Positions 36,419 through 44,788 of a stretch of 64,000 bases of DNA are shown one piece after another. The notes beneath the pieces are model-generated. The model was given only the letters and a program-made list of their open reading frames with translations. It ran no database searches and had not been told where the DNA came from. The first letter of the stretch is position 1. Every line of letters starts with the position of its first letter. The DNA is taken from assembly GCA_046304235.1 (NCBI GenBank), contig JBKCEW010000083.1, positions 28,899 through 92,898 on the forward strand. Reading direction: 5' to 3'. A program made the position numbers and the translations under genes. The stretch is from CANHVK01 sp046304235 (GTDB lineage: Bacteria; Bacteroidota; Bacteroidia; Flavobacteriales_D; Crocinitomicaceae).

Positions 36419-36446
36419 AATGATGAATGTTTAATGATGAATGTTT
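36419..36446. repeat. 14-base tandem repeat, two perfect copies
   Basis: AATGATGAATGTTT occurs at 36419-36432 and again at 36433-36446, then continues as AATGG. It sits between the ECF operon's last gene and the histidine kinase, just upstream of that gene's -7 element. Confidence 0.85.
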
Positions 36447-36456
36447 AATGGGAAAT

Positions 36457-36882
36457 TTATTTTTTTTCTTTGATTTTGCGAAGAAGTTCACGTTTAAATT
36501 GATTTTCTGCCTGATAAAGCATCGCTACTTTTTTGACCGGGAGAACTTTAGCATACTTTTCGTAATATTCTTTTTGTAGGTCTAATTCTTTTTGTTTTGA
36601 AGCAAACACTTCATTTATAAAAGCTTCTAATTCTTTATCGCTAAGATTTTCGCTTTTATTTTTTAATTCCTCAAAATCAGATCTTTTAGTTTTACGTAAT
36701 TTCTCCATTTTAGAATTGTATTCATTATAAAGTGGCCAAAAAACTTGTGCTTCTTTAGCGGTAAGTTCTAACCTATTTGTAATAAATCCAACCTTCATTG
36801 CTTCCACTTTATCAGATTTCGATTCCTGTGAAAAAATTGATAATGAGGTTAATAAAACGATTGTAAAAATTAAGTTTTTCAT
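36457..36882 (-). CDS. Secreted Spy/CpxP-like small protein of the ECF operon
   Basis: 141 residues: signal peptide (LIFTIVLLTSLSIFSQ/ESK), then a charged all-helical protein with ELTAKEAQVFWPLYNEYNSKM, a Spy/CpxP-type motif. Homologues in Flavobacteriia are commonly named 'sensor of ECF-type sigma factor' because they follow such sigma genes. It is probably periplasmic and could sense envelope stress or bind misfolded protein; this is inference. The gap to the preceding gene is 8 bases. Confidence 0.7.
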   Translation of the reverse strand: MKNLIFTIVLLTSLSIFSQESKSDKVEAMKVGFITNRLELTAKEAQVFWPLYNEYNSKMEKLRKTKRSDFEELKNKSENLSDKELEAFINEVFASKQKELDLQKEYYEKYAKVLPVKKVAMLYQAENQFKRELLRKIKEKK

Positions 36883-36890
36883 TTTGGTAA

Positions 36891-37295
36891 TTAAATTTCT
36901 TCTATTAATAATTCTTCGTCTGCTTCATCTAATAAATAGTCTTCCATAGCTGAAGTTTCGGTAGGTTGTTCAACCGATTGTACTGAAATTTCTTCCGCCA
37001 GCAAGGTTTCATCAAAATCTATATCCATTTGATTATCTATGTAATCAGCTGCTTCTTGTTTACTGATTTGAACAGTATCATCGGTCTTATTTTGAGTAAA
37101 AAACCCAATAGAAACTATCAATAAAACAAAAGGTAAAGCATATTTTAAAGCAGTCTTCCAGGGAGTTTGTGCTTTCACACGAACTCTATCTTGAATCAGG
37201 CCTGGTAACTCATCAAAATAATTTTCAGGAACCTGAAAACTATCTTTTTTAGGTAGTTGACTTAAAATGGGCGCTATGTCTTTTAATTCTTCCAT
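36891..37295 (-). CDS. Single-pass membrane protein, candidate anti-sigma factor
   Basis: 134 residues. A cytoplasmic N-terminus (LSQLPKKDSFQVPENYFDELPGLIQ) leads to one membrane helix (~50-66, YALPFVLLIVSIGFF), then a strongly acidic C-terminal part (DIDFDETLLAEEI ... EELLIEEI). The PxxYFDxLP motif before a helix is typical of small proteins following ECF sigma genes in Bacteroidota. It lacks the zinc motif of ZAS anti-sigma factors, so the role is inferred from position, 40 bases after the sigma gene, and topology. Confidence 0.62.
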   Translation of the reverse strand: MEELKDIAPILSQLPKKDSFQVPENYFDELPGLIQDRVRVKAQTPWKTALKYALPFVLLIVSIGFFTQNKTDDTVQISKQEAADYIDNQMDIDFDETLLAEEISVQSVEQPTETSAMEDYLLDEADEELLIEEI

Positions 37296-37335
37296 CGTTA
37301 TTTATAACTATTAGACTTTTTAAAATATCATTAGT

Positions 37336-37881
37336 TTAATCTGCTTTTAAAAAATCTTCAACTTTTTTTGCTGCGATGTGATACGATGCTTTCAGTGCTC
37401 CTACTGAAGTTTCTAAAACTTTAGACATTTCTTCGTAAGGCATCTCATCGTAATAACGCAAGTTAAACACTACCCGTTGTTTTTCAGGTAAAGTTAATAA
37501 TGCTTTCTGTAATTTCTGTTCGATTTCATCGCCGGTAAATGATTTATCGCCATCCAATCTGGAAGACAATTCTTTTTCTACATCGTGAATTGGTATAAAA
37601 AAACGAGTTCTTTTTTTCTTTAAAAAAGTAAGTGACTCATTTACAGCAATACGATACAACCATGTTGAAAATTCAGATTCTTGATTGAATTTTTCAAGTC
37701 CTTTCCAAACTTTGATAAATATGTCCTGAACGACATCATTTGTATCATCGTGATCGATGACCATTCTTCGAACTTGGGCATATATTTTTTTCTGATATTT
37801 CCTTACTAATAAATTGAAAGCGTAGGACGGATTGTCTCCACGAAACATTTCAAGTAATTCTATATCGGTATAGGTTGCCAT
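37336..37881 (-). CDS. ECF-family RNA polymerase sigma factor
   Basis: 181 residues. Region 2 is visible (FNLLVRKYQKKIYAQVRRM, DDTNDVVQDIFIKVWKGL, STWLYRIAVNESL). Region 4 follows (LTLPEKQRVVFNLRYYDEMPYEEMSKVLETSVGALKASYHIA). It is first of three co-directional genes with a membrane protein and a secreted sensor-like protein. Its ATG lies only 8 bases after the T-run of a hairpin terminator, so its own transcript, or any read-through, must cross that hairpin. Confidence 0.95.
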   Translation of the reverse strand: MATYTDIELLEMFRGDNPSYAFNLLVRKYQKKIYAQVRRMVIDHDDTNDVVQDIFIKVWKGLEKFNQESEFSTWLYRIAVNESLTFLKKKRTRFFIPIHDVEKELSSRLDGDKSFTGDEIEQKLQKALLTLPEKQRVVFNLRYYDEMPYEEMSKVLETSVGALKASYHIAAKKVEDFLKAD

Positions 37882-37889
37882 TGATTTCT

Positions 37890-37921
37890 AAAAAAAATTG
37901 GCCGTCTTTTCGGACGACCAA
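37890..37921 (-). terminator. Rho-independent terminator, possibly a leader attenuator
   Basis: On the minus strand TTGGTCGTC and GACGGCCAA form a 9-base stem (one G-T pair) around CGAAAA, followed by eight T. It ends transcripts of the Lys/Glu-rich gene, but also lies at the predicted 5' end of the sigma operon mRNA, immediately before the start codon. Confidence 0.85.
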
Positions 37922-37926
37922 TCTCC

Positions 37927-37934
37927 CAAAAGTA
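37927..37934 (-). promoter_or_regulatory. -7 element for the ECF sigma operon
   Basis: The minus strand reads TACTTTTG, an exact TAnnTTTG match, lying between the stop codon of the Lys/Glu-rich gene and the terminator hairpin. No clear TTG is present at -33. If used, transcription would start at about 37920, at the base of the hairpin. Confidence 0.4.
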
Positions 37935-37940
37935 GAAATA

Positions 37941-38291
37941 TTATCCTTTACGGTTTTCTTTTCTAGCCTCTTTCATTTCCTTTTTATCTTGACGAAGTTC
38001 TTTACGTTCTTCTTTAACTTCCTTCTTTGCATCTCTCACCTCTTTTTTAGATTCTTTCAAATCCTTCTTCGCATCTTTCAACACTTCTTTGTCTCCAGAT
38101 TGCTTTGCTTCTTTCGTTGCTTTTGCATCTTCTTTCAAATCCTTCCCTGCTTCTTTTAGTTCTTTCTTAGCCTCTTTCAACTCTTTTCTATCTTGTTGAA
38201 TTTTCTCTTTCTTTTCACCTTTTGGTGCATCTTGAGCAAACAACATTGAACCGCTTAGTACAACTAATACTGATAAAACTAACTTTTTCAT
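37941..38291 (-). CDS. Secreted Lys/Glu-rich helical protein
   Basis: 116 residues: signal peptide (KLVLSVLVVLSGSMLFAQ/DAP) and then almost only Lys, Glu, Asp, Ala, Arg and Gln (e.g. KELKEAKKELKEAGKDLKED). There are no Pro or Gly breaks over most of residues ~30-112. The i/i+4 alternation of E and K suggests a long single alpha helix or coiled coil. The function is not recognised. It is probably periplasmic or surface exposed. It lies upstream of the ECF sigma operon and is followed by a strong terminator, so it may be a target of that sigma factor (inference). Confidence 0.7.
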   Translation of the reverse strand: MKKLVLSVLVVLSGSMLFAQDAPKGEKKEKIQQDRKELKEAKKELKEAGKDLKEDAKATKEAKQSGDKEVLKDAKKDLKESKKEVRDAKKEVKEERKELRQDKKEMKEARKENRKG

Positions 38292-38366
38292 AATTTCTAT
38301 TTTTTTAATGTTTATATCTCTTTGACTAACTAGATTTAAAAAGGTTTAATCAATTATGAGAAAAAA

Positions 38367-40121
38367 TTAAAAATTTTGAATGAATGCTTTTATTTTAAGC
38401 ATAATCTCTTGCCAATCAGAACTTTTATCTGCATATCCATAAATCACTTCTTCACATGTTTTTATGATATATTGATAATCATCAATGCTATTTTGTGGAA
38501 TAGTATGTTGTTCCATCACATCAACTAAAGACTTTGATGAAAAATCAGAATCTTGAAAATTCAATTGAGTGATTACGTATTTAGGCAAATGTTTGTGAAT
38601 TAAACTATAAGCAGCGTGATAATCGCCTCTTAAAGCAAAGGTTTCAGCATCTTCGATGAAAGAAGTCGACGGAACTGTTTTCTTTTCTATAGTAAACATT
38701 GACTCAACAGGTTTACTTTCTTCTGCTTGGGCTGATTTCTTTTTAGATTTTTTCAAGTAGGTTATAAATAACAATCCTACTAATATTCCAATGATAAATA
38801 GTAAGAATACAATCCACTTATTTGCATTTGGAACAGACTTTTGATTTTCCTCGATTTTGGTTTCTGGCTTTACCAATACCTCTTCCCCTTGTTGAGAACC
38901 ACTTGAATCTACAAACTGTATTTTTGCAACCTCTACTGGTCCTTCAACATCAATTGATTCAGATTTACCTTTTATTGTAATGTATTTTTTTAGCGAAGGG
39001 TCAAAATAACTGATTGATAAATTAGGTAACTCTATTTTCCCTCCATTATTTACTTTTAAATGAAACAAATAACTTTTAAAACCCGTCACACCATCATCTG
39101 TATAATCCAAATCTTCTTTCATTTCTGGATCTCCATAAAGGCTCAATCCTTCTGGTAAATTCAATTTAGGTTTACTTATCGTATGTAAGTTTCCTGTTCC
39201 TTTTACAACCATTTCTAAACTGATGACATCCCCCAACTTTGCCGTATTTTTTGACAATGAAGTTTGCAAAGTATATTTCCCTACTGCTCCAATAAAATCT
39301 TTCGGTGCTCCCTTTGGAAGTGGTAAAACATCAACAAAAGTAGCATTGGACTCTAAACGCAATTGGCTATCAAAAAAGCCGCCTGTACTATATTGTAAAA
39401 TCATTTCAAAAGGTTTCACAATAAACTTCCCCGCTGAAGCAGGAAAAATCAATTGTTTACCACACGAAAAAGTTAAAAAAGTCGTTCCTTGATAATTCTC
39501 TCTGTTTAATGAAAAGTTATCTGATTTTTCTAAATCAAATGTTTCCGCAGCCCCTTTTAAAGAAAAAGATTTATAATTCTGCATCATATTCAAATTGACC
39601 CGTGAATATACTTTAGCAGCAAGAATCAGTGGTTCACCTTCATATATTTTAGCACTTGATTTTTCAATAATACCAAAAACAGGTTCTTTCATATTGAATT
39701 TGGTAATTTCCCCCTCTGTGTTGTCGTACTTTCTTTTCTTTGCAGGGTCCGATTTTGGTTTTACAGAAACTACTAATGGATTAGATTTAAATGTTTTGCC
39801 TTTATCTTTAACTAAAGCAACAATCGTGAATTTACCCTCCTTTTTAAATACACCTTCTTGCGCGTTTTCTACAACAATAGACCAGGAATTGTTTATAAAT
39901 GATTGTTGAACACTCTTTGAATTCCCTCCTTGAATAAAAGAACTTGGAAAATCAAATTGAATTGGCGCATCAATATTTGTTTTAACAGTAAAAACAACTG
40001 CTTGTCCAACTTCAACGGGTTTTTTATTAATTGTAAGTTGAATATCTGGTTTTTGTGCAATTGAAATGCTCCAAATAAAAAGAAAAATAAATGTAATTAT
40101 ATGTTTACCAATCTTTACCAT
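38367..40121 (-). CDS. batD: BatD-like oxygen-tolerance membrane protein
   Basis: 584 residues: signal peptide, a large periplasmic part with beta-rich repeats (IQLTINKKPVEVGQAVVFTVKT; YTLQTSLSKNTAKLGDVISLEMVVKGTGNL), one membrane helix near residue 435 (WIVFLLFIIGILVGLLFI) and a cytoplasmic C-terminal domain. The KGTGNLHTISKPKLNLP segment is typical of BatD. It is the last gene of the Bat operon and overlaps batC by 17 bases. Bat proteins form envelope complexes linked to aerotolerance and stress in Bacteroides and Leptospira; the mechanism is not settled. Confidence 0.9.
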   Translation of the reverse strand: MVKIGKHIITFIFLFIWSISIAQKPDIQLTINKKPVEVGQAVVFTVKTNIDAPIQFDFPSSFIQGGNSKSVQQSFINNSWSIVVENAQEGVFKKEGKFTIVALVKDKGKTFKSNPLVVSVKPKSDPAKKRKYDNTEGEITKFNMKEPVFGIIEKSSAKIYEGEPLILAAKVYSRVNLNMMQNYKSFSLKGAAETFDLEKSDNFSLNRENYQGTTFLTFSCGKQLIFPASAGKFIVKPFEMILQYSTGGFFDSQLRLESNATFVDVLPLPKGAPKDFIGAVGKYTLQTSLSKNTAKLGDVISLEMVVKGTGNLHTISKPKLNLPEGLSLYGDPEMKEDLDYTDDGVTGFKSYLFHLKVNNGGKIELPNLSISYFDPSLKKYITIKGKSESIDVEGPVEVAKIQFVDSSGSQQGEEVLVKPETKIEENQKSVPNANKWIVFLLFIIGILVGLLFITYLKKSKKKSAQAEESKPVESMFTIEKKTVPSTSFIEDAETFALRGDYHAAYSLIHKHLPKYVITQLNFQDSDFSSKSLVDVMEQHTIPQNSIDDYQYIIKTCEEVIYGYADKSSDWQEIMLKIKAFIQNF

Positions 40122-40764
40122 TGTTGTTTGAATTATTCGATGTATTGGTTTTATTTTTGTTTTGTTTCGCTTTCATCTCTTGTTTCATCAACTCATCCAA
40201 CATACGTTCTGTTTTATCTTTTTGTATAGATTGCTCTGGAGACGGTTGACTATCTTGTTTCTGTTTATCGTTATCTTTTAGATTAGGTTTCTGCTTTGGA
40301 GGATTTTTTTGATTTTGATTCTCTTTTGGTTGTTGTTTAGGTTTATTCTCATTTTGTTTTTTCAAAGCAAGCGTCAGGTTATGACTAATTTGTTCATCTG
40401 TTGGTCTATTGCGTAATGCTTTTTTATACGCTTCAATTGATTTTTTATAATCTCCAGATTTATAGTAAGAGTTGCCTAAATTATAATTTAAATCTACCTT
40501 ATTCTTCGGATTCTGTTTTAAAATTTTAGAGTAATAATCCACCGATTTATTAGCATAACCAACTTTATATGAGGCTTGTGCTAATTCGGTTCTGATATCT
40601 ATATTTTTTGGTTTGATTTTATTAACCTTCAAATAGCGATTATAAGCAGCATAATATTGTTTCGTTTTATAAAGTCTACGCGCAAGATTTAATTCTTCTC
40701 TCCAATCTTGAGAAAAACTTTTACCTACAAACAGCAAACAAATATATACAAGCAAATATTTCAT
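40105..40764 (-). CDS. batC: BatC-like TPR protein
   Basis: 219 residues: signal peptide (YLLVYICLLFVGKSFSQ), then about three TPR units (YYAAYNRYLKVNKIKPKNI; VDLNYNLGNSYYKSGDYKKS; IEAYKKALRNRPTDEQI). The C-terminal tail is Lys/Gln/Asn/Pro rich and low in complexity. TPR proteins in this position bind partner Bat proteins. It lies between batB (2-base gap) and batD (17-base overlap). Confidence 0.85.
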   Translation of the reverse strand: MKYLLVYICLLFVGKSFSQDWREELNLARRLYKTKQYYAAYNRYLKVNKIKPKNIDIRTELAQASYKVGYANKSVDYYSKILKQNPKNKVDLNYNLGNSYYKSGDYKKSIEAYKKALRNRPTDEQISHNLTLALKKQNENKPKQQPKENQNQKNPPKQKPNLKDNDKQKQDSQPSPEQSIQKDKTERMLDELMKQEMKAKQNKNKTNTSNNSNNNGKDW

Positions 40765-40766
40765 TA

Positions 40767-41987
40767 TTAATGTTTAATGTTTAATGTTAAGTAGGGGTAA
40801 AACAAATAGACACAAAATAAGAGCAAACCAAATCCTAAAAAAAGCGGATAAAAATTTTGTTTGACTTTCAATTCTGTTTCTTGTTTATTTTCCATATCAG
40901 AACTAGTTACAAACCGATTCACAGTAGATTGAAAATCAGGATAAATAGTATTGATTACAACTGCAGAACCACCAGTCAGTTTTGCTATTTCGACTAATAA
41001 ATTTTTATTAAGTTTTGAAACAACACGTTTTCCACTAGGTAAAATTTTAAACCCAAATTCAGGGTGTAAGGGGTCGTTCGGGACATATCCTCCTTGATTA
41101 GAACCAATTCCAAAGACAACAAGTTTTATATTTTTATCTTTTACTGCTTTTACTCCCTCTGACATATTCCCGGTATGGTCCTCTCCATCGGTAATCATCA
41201 ATGTGATTTTTGAATTTTTAGACTTTGTAAACATTTTCGAAGAAATCAACATCGCTTCATTTACATTTGTTCCTTGCTTTGAAATGATATCTGTTTGAAT
41301 TTCATTTACAAACATTTTTAGAGCGTGATAATCTGTTGTAATTGGTAGTTGTATTTGAGCAGTTCCAGCAAAGACACACAACCCAACTCGTTCACCTCTT
41401 AATGTGTTTATGAAATTAATAATTCCTCTTTTAGCAATATCTAATCGGGCATCCACCGAAGATAAATCTTTAACATTCATAGAATTAGAAATATCTAAAC
41501 ACATAACTATTTCTTGGTTTCGTTGGCTTGAAGAGGCTTTACGTGTTCCAAATACAGGTTGCATCAACGCAATAATGATACATAAAAGGGCAGTTCTCAA
41601 CCAAAAATACCTCCATCGAATCTTCTTGGTATTTACCTCGGATATCATCAATGTTTGTATTGTTTTTTCGGGATATGCATTTATTCTTTTATTTTTCCAT
41701 TGCATAAATTTCCCTTCAATCAACCATATAAATGGTATTACCAATAATAACCAAGCATAATTTGGATGAAGAAATGAAGGTGTCAATTCAGCAGTTAAAA
41801 ATTCTGTTGCTAACCGTTTCGCTGAATCTTCTGCTTGACTTGGAATGAATTGTTTTGCCCATTCTTTTTTAAAGTCAACCCATTTAATTAGTATGTAAAC
41901 CATACCCAATACTATCCACCATACCAATTCTAATAGAATGACAAAACGGAGTAATTTCCCAATAGGATATGTATACTTTTTATTCAT
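40767..41987 (-). CDS. batB: BatB-like von Willebrand factor A membrane protein
   Basis: 406 residues. Membrane helices at both ends flank a VWA domain with the MIDAS motif IVMCLDISNSMNV (DxSxS) and later TDGEDH. It probably pairs with BatA through metal-dependent contacts facing the periplasm or cytoplasm. Its C-terminal residues LTLNIKH are encoded by a TTAAACAT-type repeat. It overlaps batA by 8 bases. Confidence 0.92.
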   Translation of the reverse strand: MNKKYTYPIGKLLRFVILLELVWWIVLGMVYILIKWVDFKKEWAKQFIPSQAEDSAKRLATEFLTAELTPSFLHPNYAWLLLVIPFIWLIEGKFMQWKNKRINAYPEKTIQTLMISEVNTKKIRWRYFWLRTALLCIIIALMQPVFGTRKASSSQRNQEIVMCLDISNSMNVKDLSSVDARLDIAKRGIINFINTLRGERVGLCVFAGTAQIQLPITTDYHALKMFVNEIQTDIISKQGTNVNEAMLISSKMFTKSKNSKITLMITDGEDHTGNMSEGVKAVKDKNIKLVVFGIGSNQGGYVPNDPLHPEFGFKILPSGKRVVSKLNKNLLVEIAKLTGGSAVVINTIYPDFQSTVNRFVTSSDMENKQETELKVKQNFYPLFLGFGLLLFCVYLFYPYLTLNIKH

Positions 41988-42999
41988 TCGTTTTTAGCAC
42001 AATACGATTAATTATAAAAATATATACCAATAATAAAATAGCAAAAATCACAAATGGAGCAGGACTATACGGTGGTTCTGAATTGTACTGTGTGTCTTTA
42101 ATTTTTCGTTTTTCTAATTTGTCGATTTCCTTATAAATCGCTTTTAAAGCAGATTCATCCGTTGCCCTAAAATATTTTCCTCCCGTTATTGATGCAATAT
42201 TTTGAAGGGTATTTTCATCAATTTCAACTGGTGCATCTTCAAACTCAATACCGAATGGGGTCATTACTGGTGTAGGCGCCATTCCGTTTGTTCCAATCCC
42301 AATGGTGTAAACACGAATGTTTTTTTCTTTTGCTAATGCTGCCGCAGTTTCAGGAGTCATTGTACCAGTATTGTTACTTCCATCGGTCATTAATACAATA
42401 ACTTTGGACTTTAACAAATCACTTCTCAATCTGGTTACAGCGGTACCTAATCCTGTTCCAATCGCAGTACCAGGTTCTAAATTCCCTGGTTGAATTAAAT
42501 CAATTTGATTTTTTAATACCTCGTAATCCAAGGTTGCAGGACAAGCCGTAATTGCTTCTCCTTCATACACTACTAATCCTATTCTATCTCCAAAACGACT
42601 ATCAATGAACTTTTTAGCCATTTCTTTAGATACTTCTAATCTATCTGGTTCGAAATCTCTTGCTAACATCGATGCAGAAACATCCATTGCGAGAATCATA
42701 TCAATACCGTATTTGTATTTAAAGTTGAGCGCTTCTTCAGTGTTTCTAAAAAAAGGTTTACTTAATGCTAAAATTAAAAGCAACAAAATCAACCCGTAAG
42801 CAATAAATACTGATTTACGCACTTTATCAATCCAATCTCTTTGAAGAATTACTTGGTGTTTTTCTAAACGAGAAAATTTTAAAACCCCTTTATTCCTTTT
42901 ATCTAGATGAAATAACCACCAAACTACTGCAGGAACCAACCACAATAACCAAAGCCATTGTGGTGCTAAAAATTCGATATGTAGAAAATCTAAACTCAT
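41980..42999 (-). CDS. batA: BatA-like von Willebrand factor A membrane protein
   Basis: 339 residues. Two N-terminal membrane helices (~13-30 and ~58-78) precede a VWA domain with MIDAS residues DMILAMDVSASM and MTDGSNNTG, and a C-terminal helix anchors it (FVIFAILLLVYIFII). The FKYKYGIDM segment before the MIDAS strand is typical of BatA. Its start overlaps the upstream gene's stop by 4 bases. Confidence 0.93.
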   Translation of the reverse strand: MSLDFLHIEFLAPQWLWLLWLVPAVVWWLFHLDKRNKGVLKFSRLEKHQVILQRDWIDKVRKSVFIAYGLILLLLILALSKPFFRNTEEALNFKYKYGIDMILAMDVSASMLARDFEPDRLEVSKEMAKKFIDSRFGDRIGLVVYEGEAITACPATLDYEVLKNQIDLIQPGNLEPGTAIGTGLGTAVTRLRSDLLKSKVIVLMTDGSNNTGTMTPETAAALAKEKNIRVYTIGIGTNGMAPTPVMTPFGIEFEDAPVEIDENTLQNIASITGGKYFRATDESALKAIYKEIDKLEKRKIKDTQYNSEPPYSPAPFVIFAILLLVYIFIINRIVLKTNE

Positions 43000-43916
43000 C
43001 TTTGGTGTGTGGTTGTTACCTCAACTATTGATTTAGAACAAATACCAATTTTCATCATATCCATTTCACTCGGTTCAGATTTAGCAAACTTTACCATATC
43101 TGATTGCTGCAATACCCATTGAATGTCATTTAAAATTTCTTTGCTTATCTGAACTTGACTCAATAGTAATTGTATTTCATACGAAGTTTTTTCATTCAAT
43201 GAAAGTTGATAATTTGCTCCTAAATAGGTTTTTAAAATAGAAGAAAGTTTAACGCAATATTCTTTTTCACCATATTCAATCCAAAATTTCTGTTGAATTA
43301 ATTGATCAATTTCTCGAAGCGCTAATTCAGCAGATGACATTTGTTTTTTATTTTCAATCGGTAATTTTTTCTTTTTGCGTTTCAACCAAAGCCATATAAT
43401 TAAAATGATAGCAACAATTAGAAGCGACCATAAAATCCAAGTATAATTCTTTTTTAACCAGGTTTGAAATTCAGAAGGAATATCAGTAAAAATGGATTTG
43501 ATATCTTTTATTTCTCCGCTTTTATCCACTTTTGGAAAAGTAAAGTTGAGGATAACCTTATCAAATGTTTCTACTTTTTTATTTAAACTAATTGAAAAAG
43601 AAGGAATAACAAACTGACCTGAATCCCAAGCAGTAACAACATAAGCTCCGCGCCATATCCACGAATTTTGTTGTTGAATAAATGTATCATTAAAAACACC
43701 AATTACCTCAAGCGAAAACTGCTTGTTTTCACAAAGGATTTTGCCGGATTTTACCGGAAAAGAAATAGATGGTTGTTCACCTGTTCCTTTTATTTCATAT
43801 ATCAATTCTGTTTGTTCGCCGATTTTTAATGAATTACGTAAAGTATAGGATTTCAATTGACTGAAAGTAAAATTCGCCCAACACACTAAAAAACCTATGA
43901 TAATCAGTCGCTTCAT
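42996..43916 (-). CDS. Bat-operon membrane protein of unknown function
   Basis: 306 residues: signal peptide (IIGFLVCWANFTFSQ), a beta-rich periplasmic part of ~130 residues (SLKIGEQTELIYEIKGTGEQP, resembling one BatD repeat), one membrane helix near 165 (WILWSLLIVAIILIIWLWL) and a cytoplasmic C-terminus (FWIEYGEKEYCVKLSSILKTYLG). Genes like this sit between the DUF58 gene and batA in many Bacteroidota. It overlaps both neighbours by 1-4 bases. Confidence 0.72.
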   Translation of the reverse strand: MKRLIIIGFLVCWANFTFSQLKSYTLRNSLKIGEQTELIYEIKGTGEQPSISFPVKSGKILCENKQFSLEVIGVFNDTFIQQQNSWIWRGAYVVTAWDSGQFVIPSFSISLNKKVETFDKVILNFTFPKVDKSGEIKDIKSIFTDIPSEFQTWLKKNYTWILWSLLIVAIILIIWLWLKRKKKKLPIENKKQMSSAELALREIDQLIQQKFWIEYGEKEYCVKLSSILKTYLGANYQLSLNEKTSYEIQLLLSQVQISKEILNDIQWVLQQSDMVKFAKSEPSEMDMMKIGICSKSIVEVTTTHQR

Positions 43917-44785
43917 TATTTATGTCTCTTAAACAAACGTATTAATTTTGGAATATAATCTTCGTTCGTATCCAAAGATTGATAATTGATACCCAAACGA
44001 GTAAACATTTCAATCAAATCCGCTTGTTGTTTCAAATACGTTTTTTCATAGTCTGCTCTCACTGATTCATCAGAAGTGTTCACCCAATTTGTGTAACCTG
44101 ATTCAGCATTATACATTTGAATTAATCCTAAATCGGGTAATTGCGATTCCCCTTGGTCGGATAATCCTAAAGCAATTAAATCGTGTTTTTTACGAAGTAA
44201 CGAAATGCTTTGTTCGAAATTTTGTTCATTCATAAAGTCACTAATAACAAAACAAATTGAACGTTTCTTCATCGCATTTCGGTAAAAAGCAAAACCATCA
44301 TTGAGATTTGTCTTTTCAGAAATTGGTTTGTGGTCAATGAAAGTTCTTAAAATAGAAAGTGCGTGTTTTTTACCCTTTGCTGGAGGAATAAATTTTTCTA
44401 TACTATCAGACACAAACATTGCTCCTATTTTGTCATTATTTTCAACAGCAGAAAAGGCTAAAACAGCCATTAATTCTAACGCTAATTCTTTTTTGGATTT
44501 TTCACCTGTACCATAAACGGTAGATTCAGAAATATCCACCATTAACATCACAACCAATTCTCGTTCCTCCTCAAATACTTTCACATAAGGCGCATTGTAT
44601 CTTGCTGTTACGTTCCAGTCTATGGTACGAACTTCATCTCCAATTTGATAATCTCGAACCTCACTAAACGTCATTCCTCTCCCTTTAAAAGAAGAATGGT
44701 ACTGACCCGTAAAGAATTGTTTTGTCAATCCTTTGGTACGAATTTCAATACGACGAATTTTTTGTAAAAGTTCTATTGTGGTCAT
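43916..44785 (-). CDS. DUF58 (VWA-like) protein of the MoxR-Bat operon
   Basis: 289 residues with the DUF58 signature GRGMTFSEVRDYQIGDEVRTIDWNVTAR, then a VWA-like fold with VMLMVDISESTVYG and FVISDFMNE. There are no membrane segments. DUF58 proteins accompany MoxR AAA ATPases, probably as their substrates or adaptors. It lies 3 bases after moxR and overlaps the next gene by 1 base. Confidence 0.92.
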   Translation of the reverse strand: MTTIELLQKIRRIEIRTKGLTKQFFTGQYHSSFKGRGMTFSEVRDYQIGDEVRTIDWNVTARYNAPYVKVFEEERELVVMLMVDISESTVYGTGEKSKKELALELMAVLAFSAVENNDKIGAMFVSDSIEKFIPPAKGKKHALSILRTFIDHKPISEKTNLNDGFAFYRNAMKKRSICFVISDFMNEQNFEQSISLLRKKHDLIALGLSDQGESQLPDLGLIQMYNAESGYTNWVNTSDESVRADYEKTYLKQQADLIEMFTRLGINYQSLDTNEDYIPKLIRLFKRHK

Positions 44786-44788
44786 TGG

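Noticed and set aside
37875..38159. Plus-strand frame of 94 codons rich in Phe
   Set aside because: It is the antisense of the Lys/Glu-rich gene (AAG/GAA read backwards as CTT/TTC) and has no signal or family.
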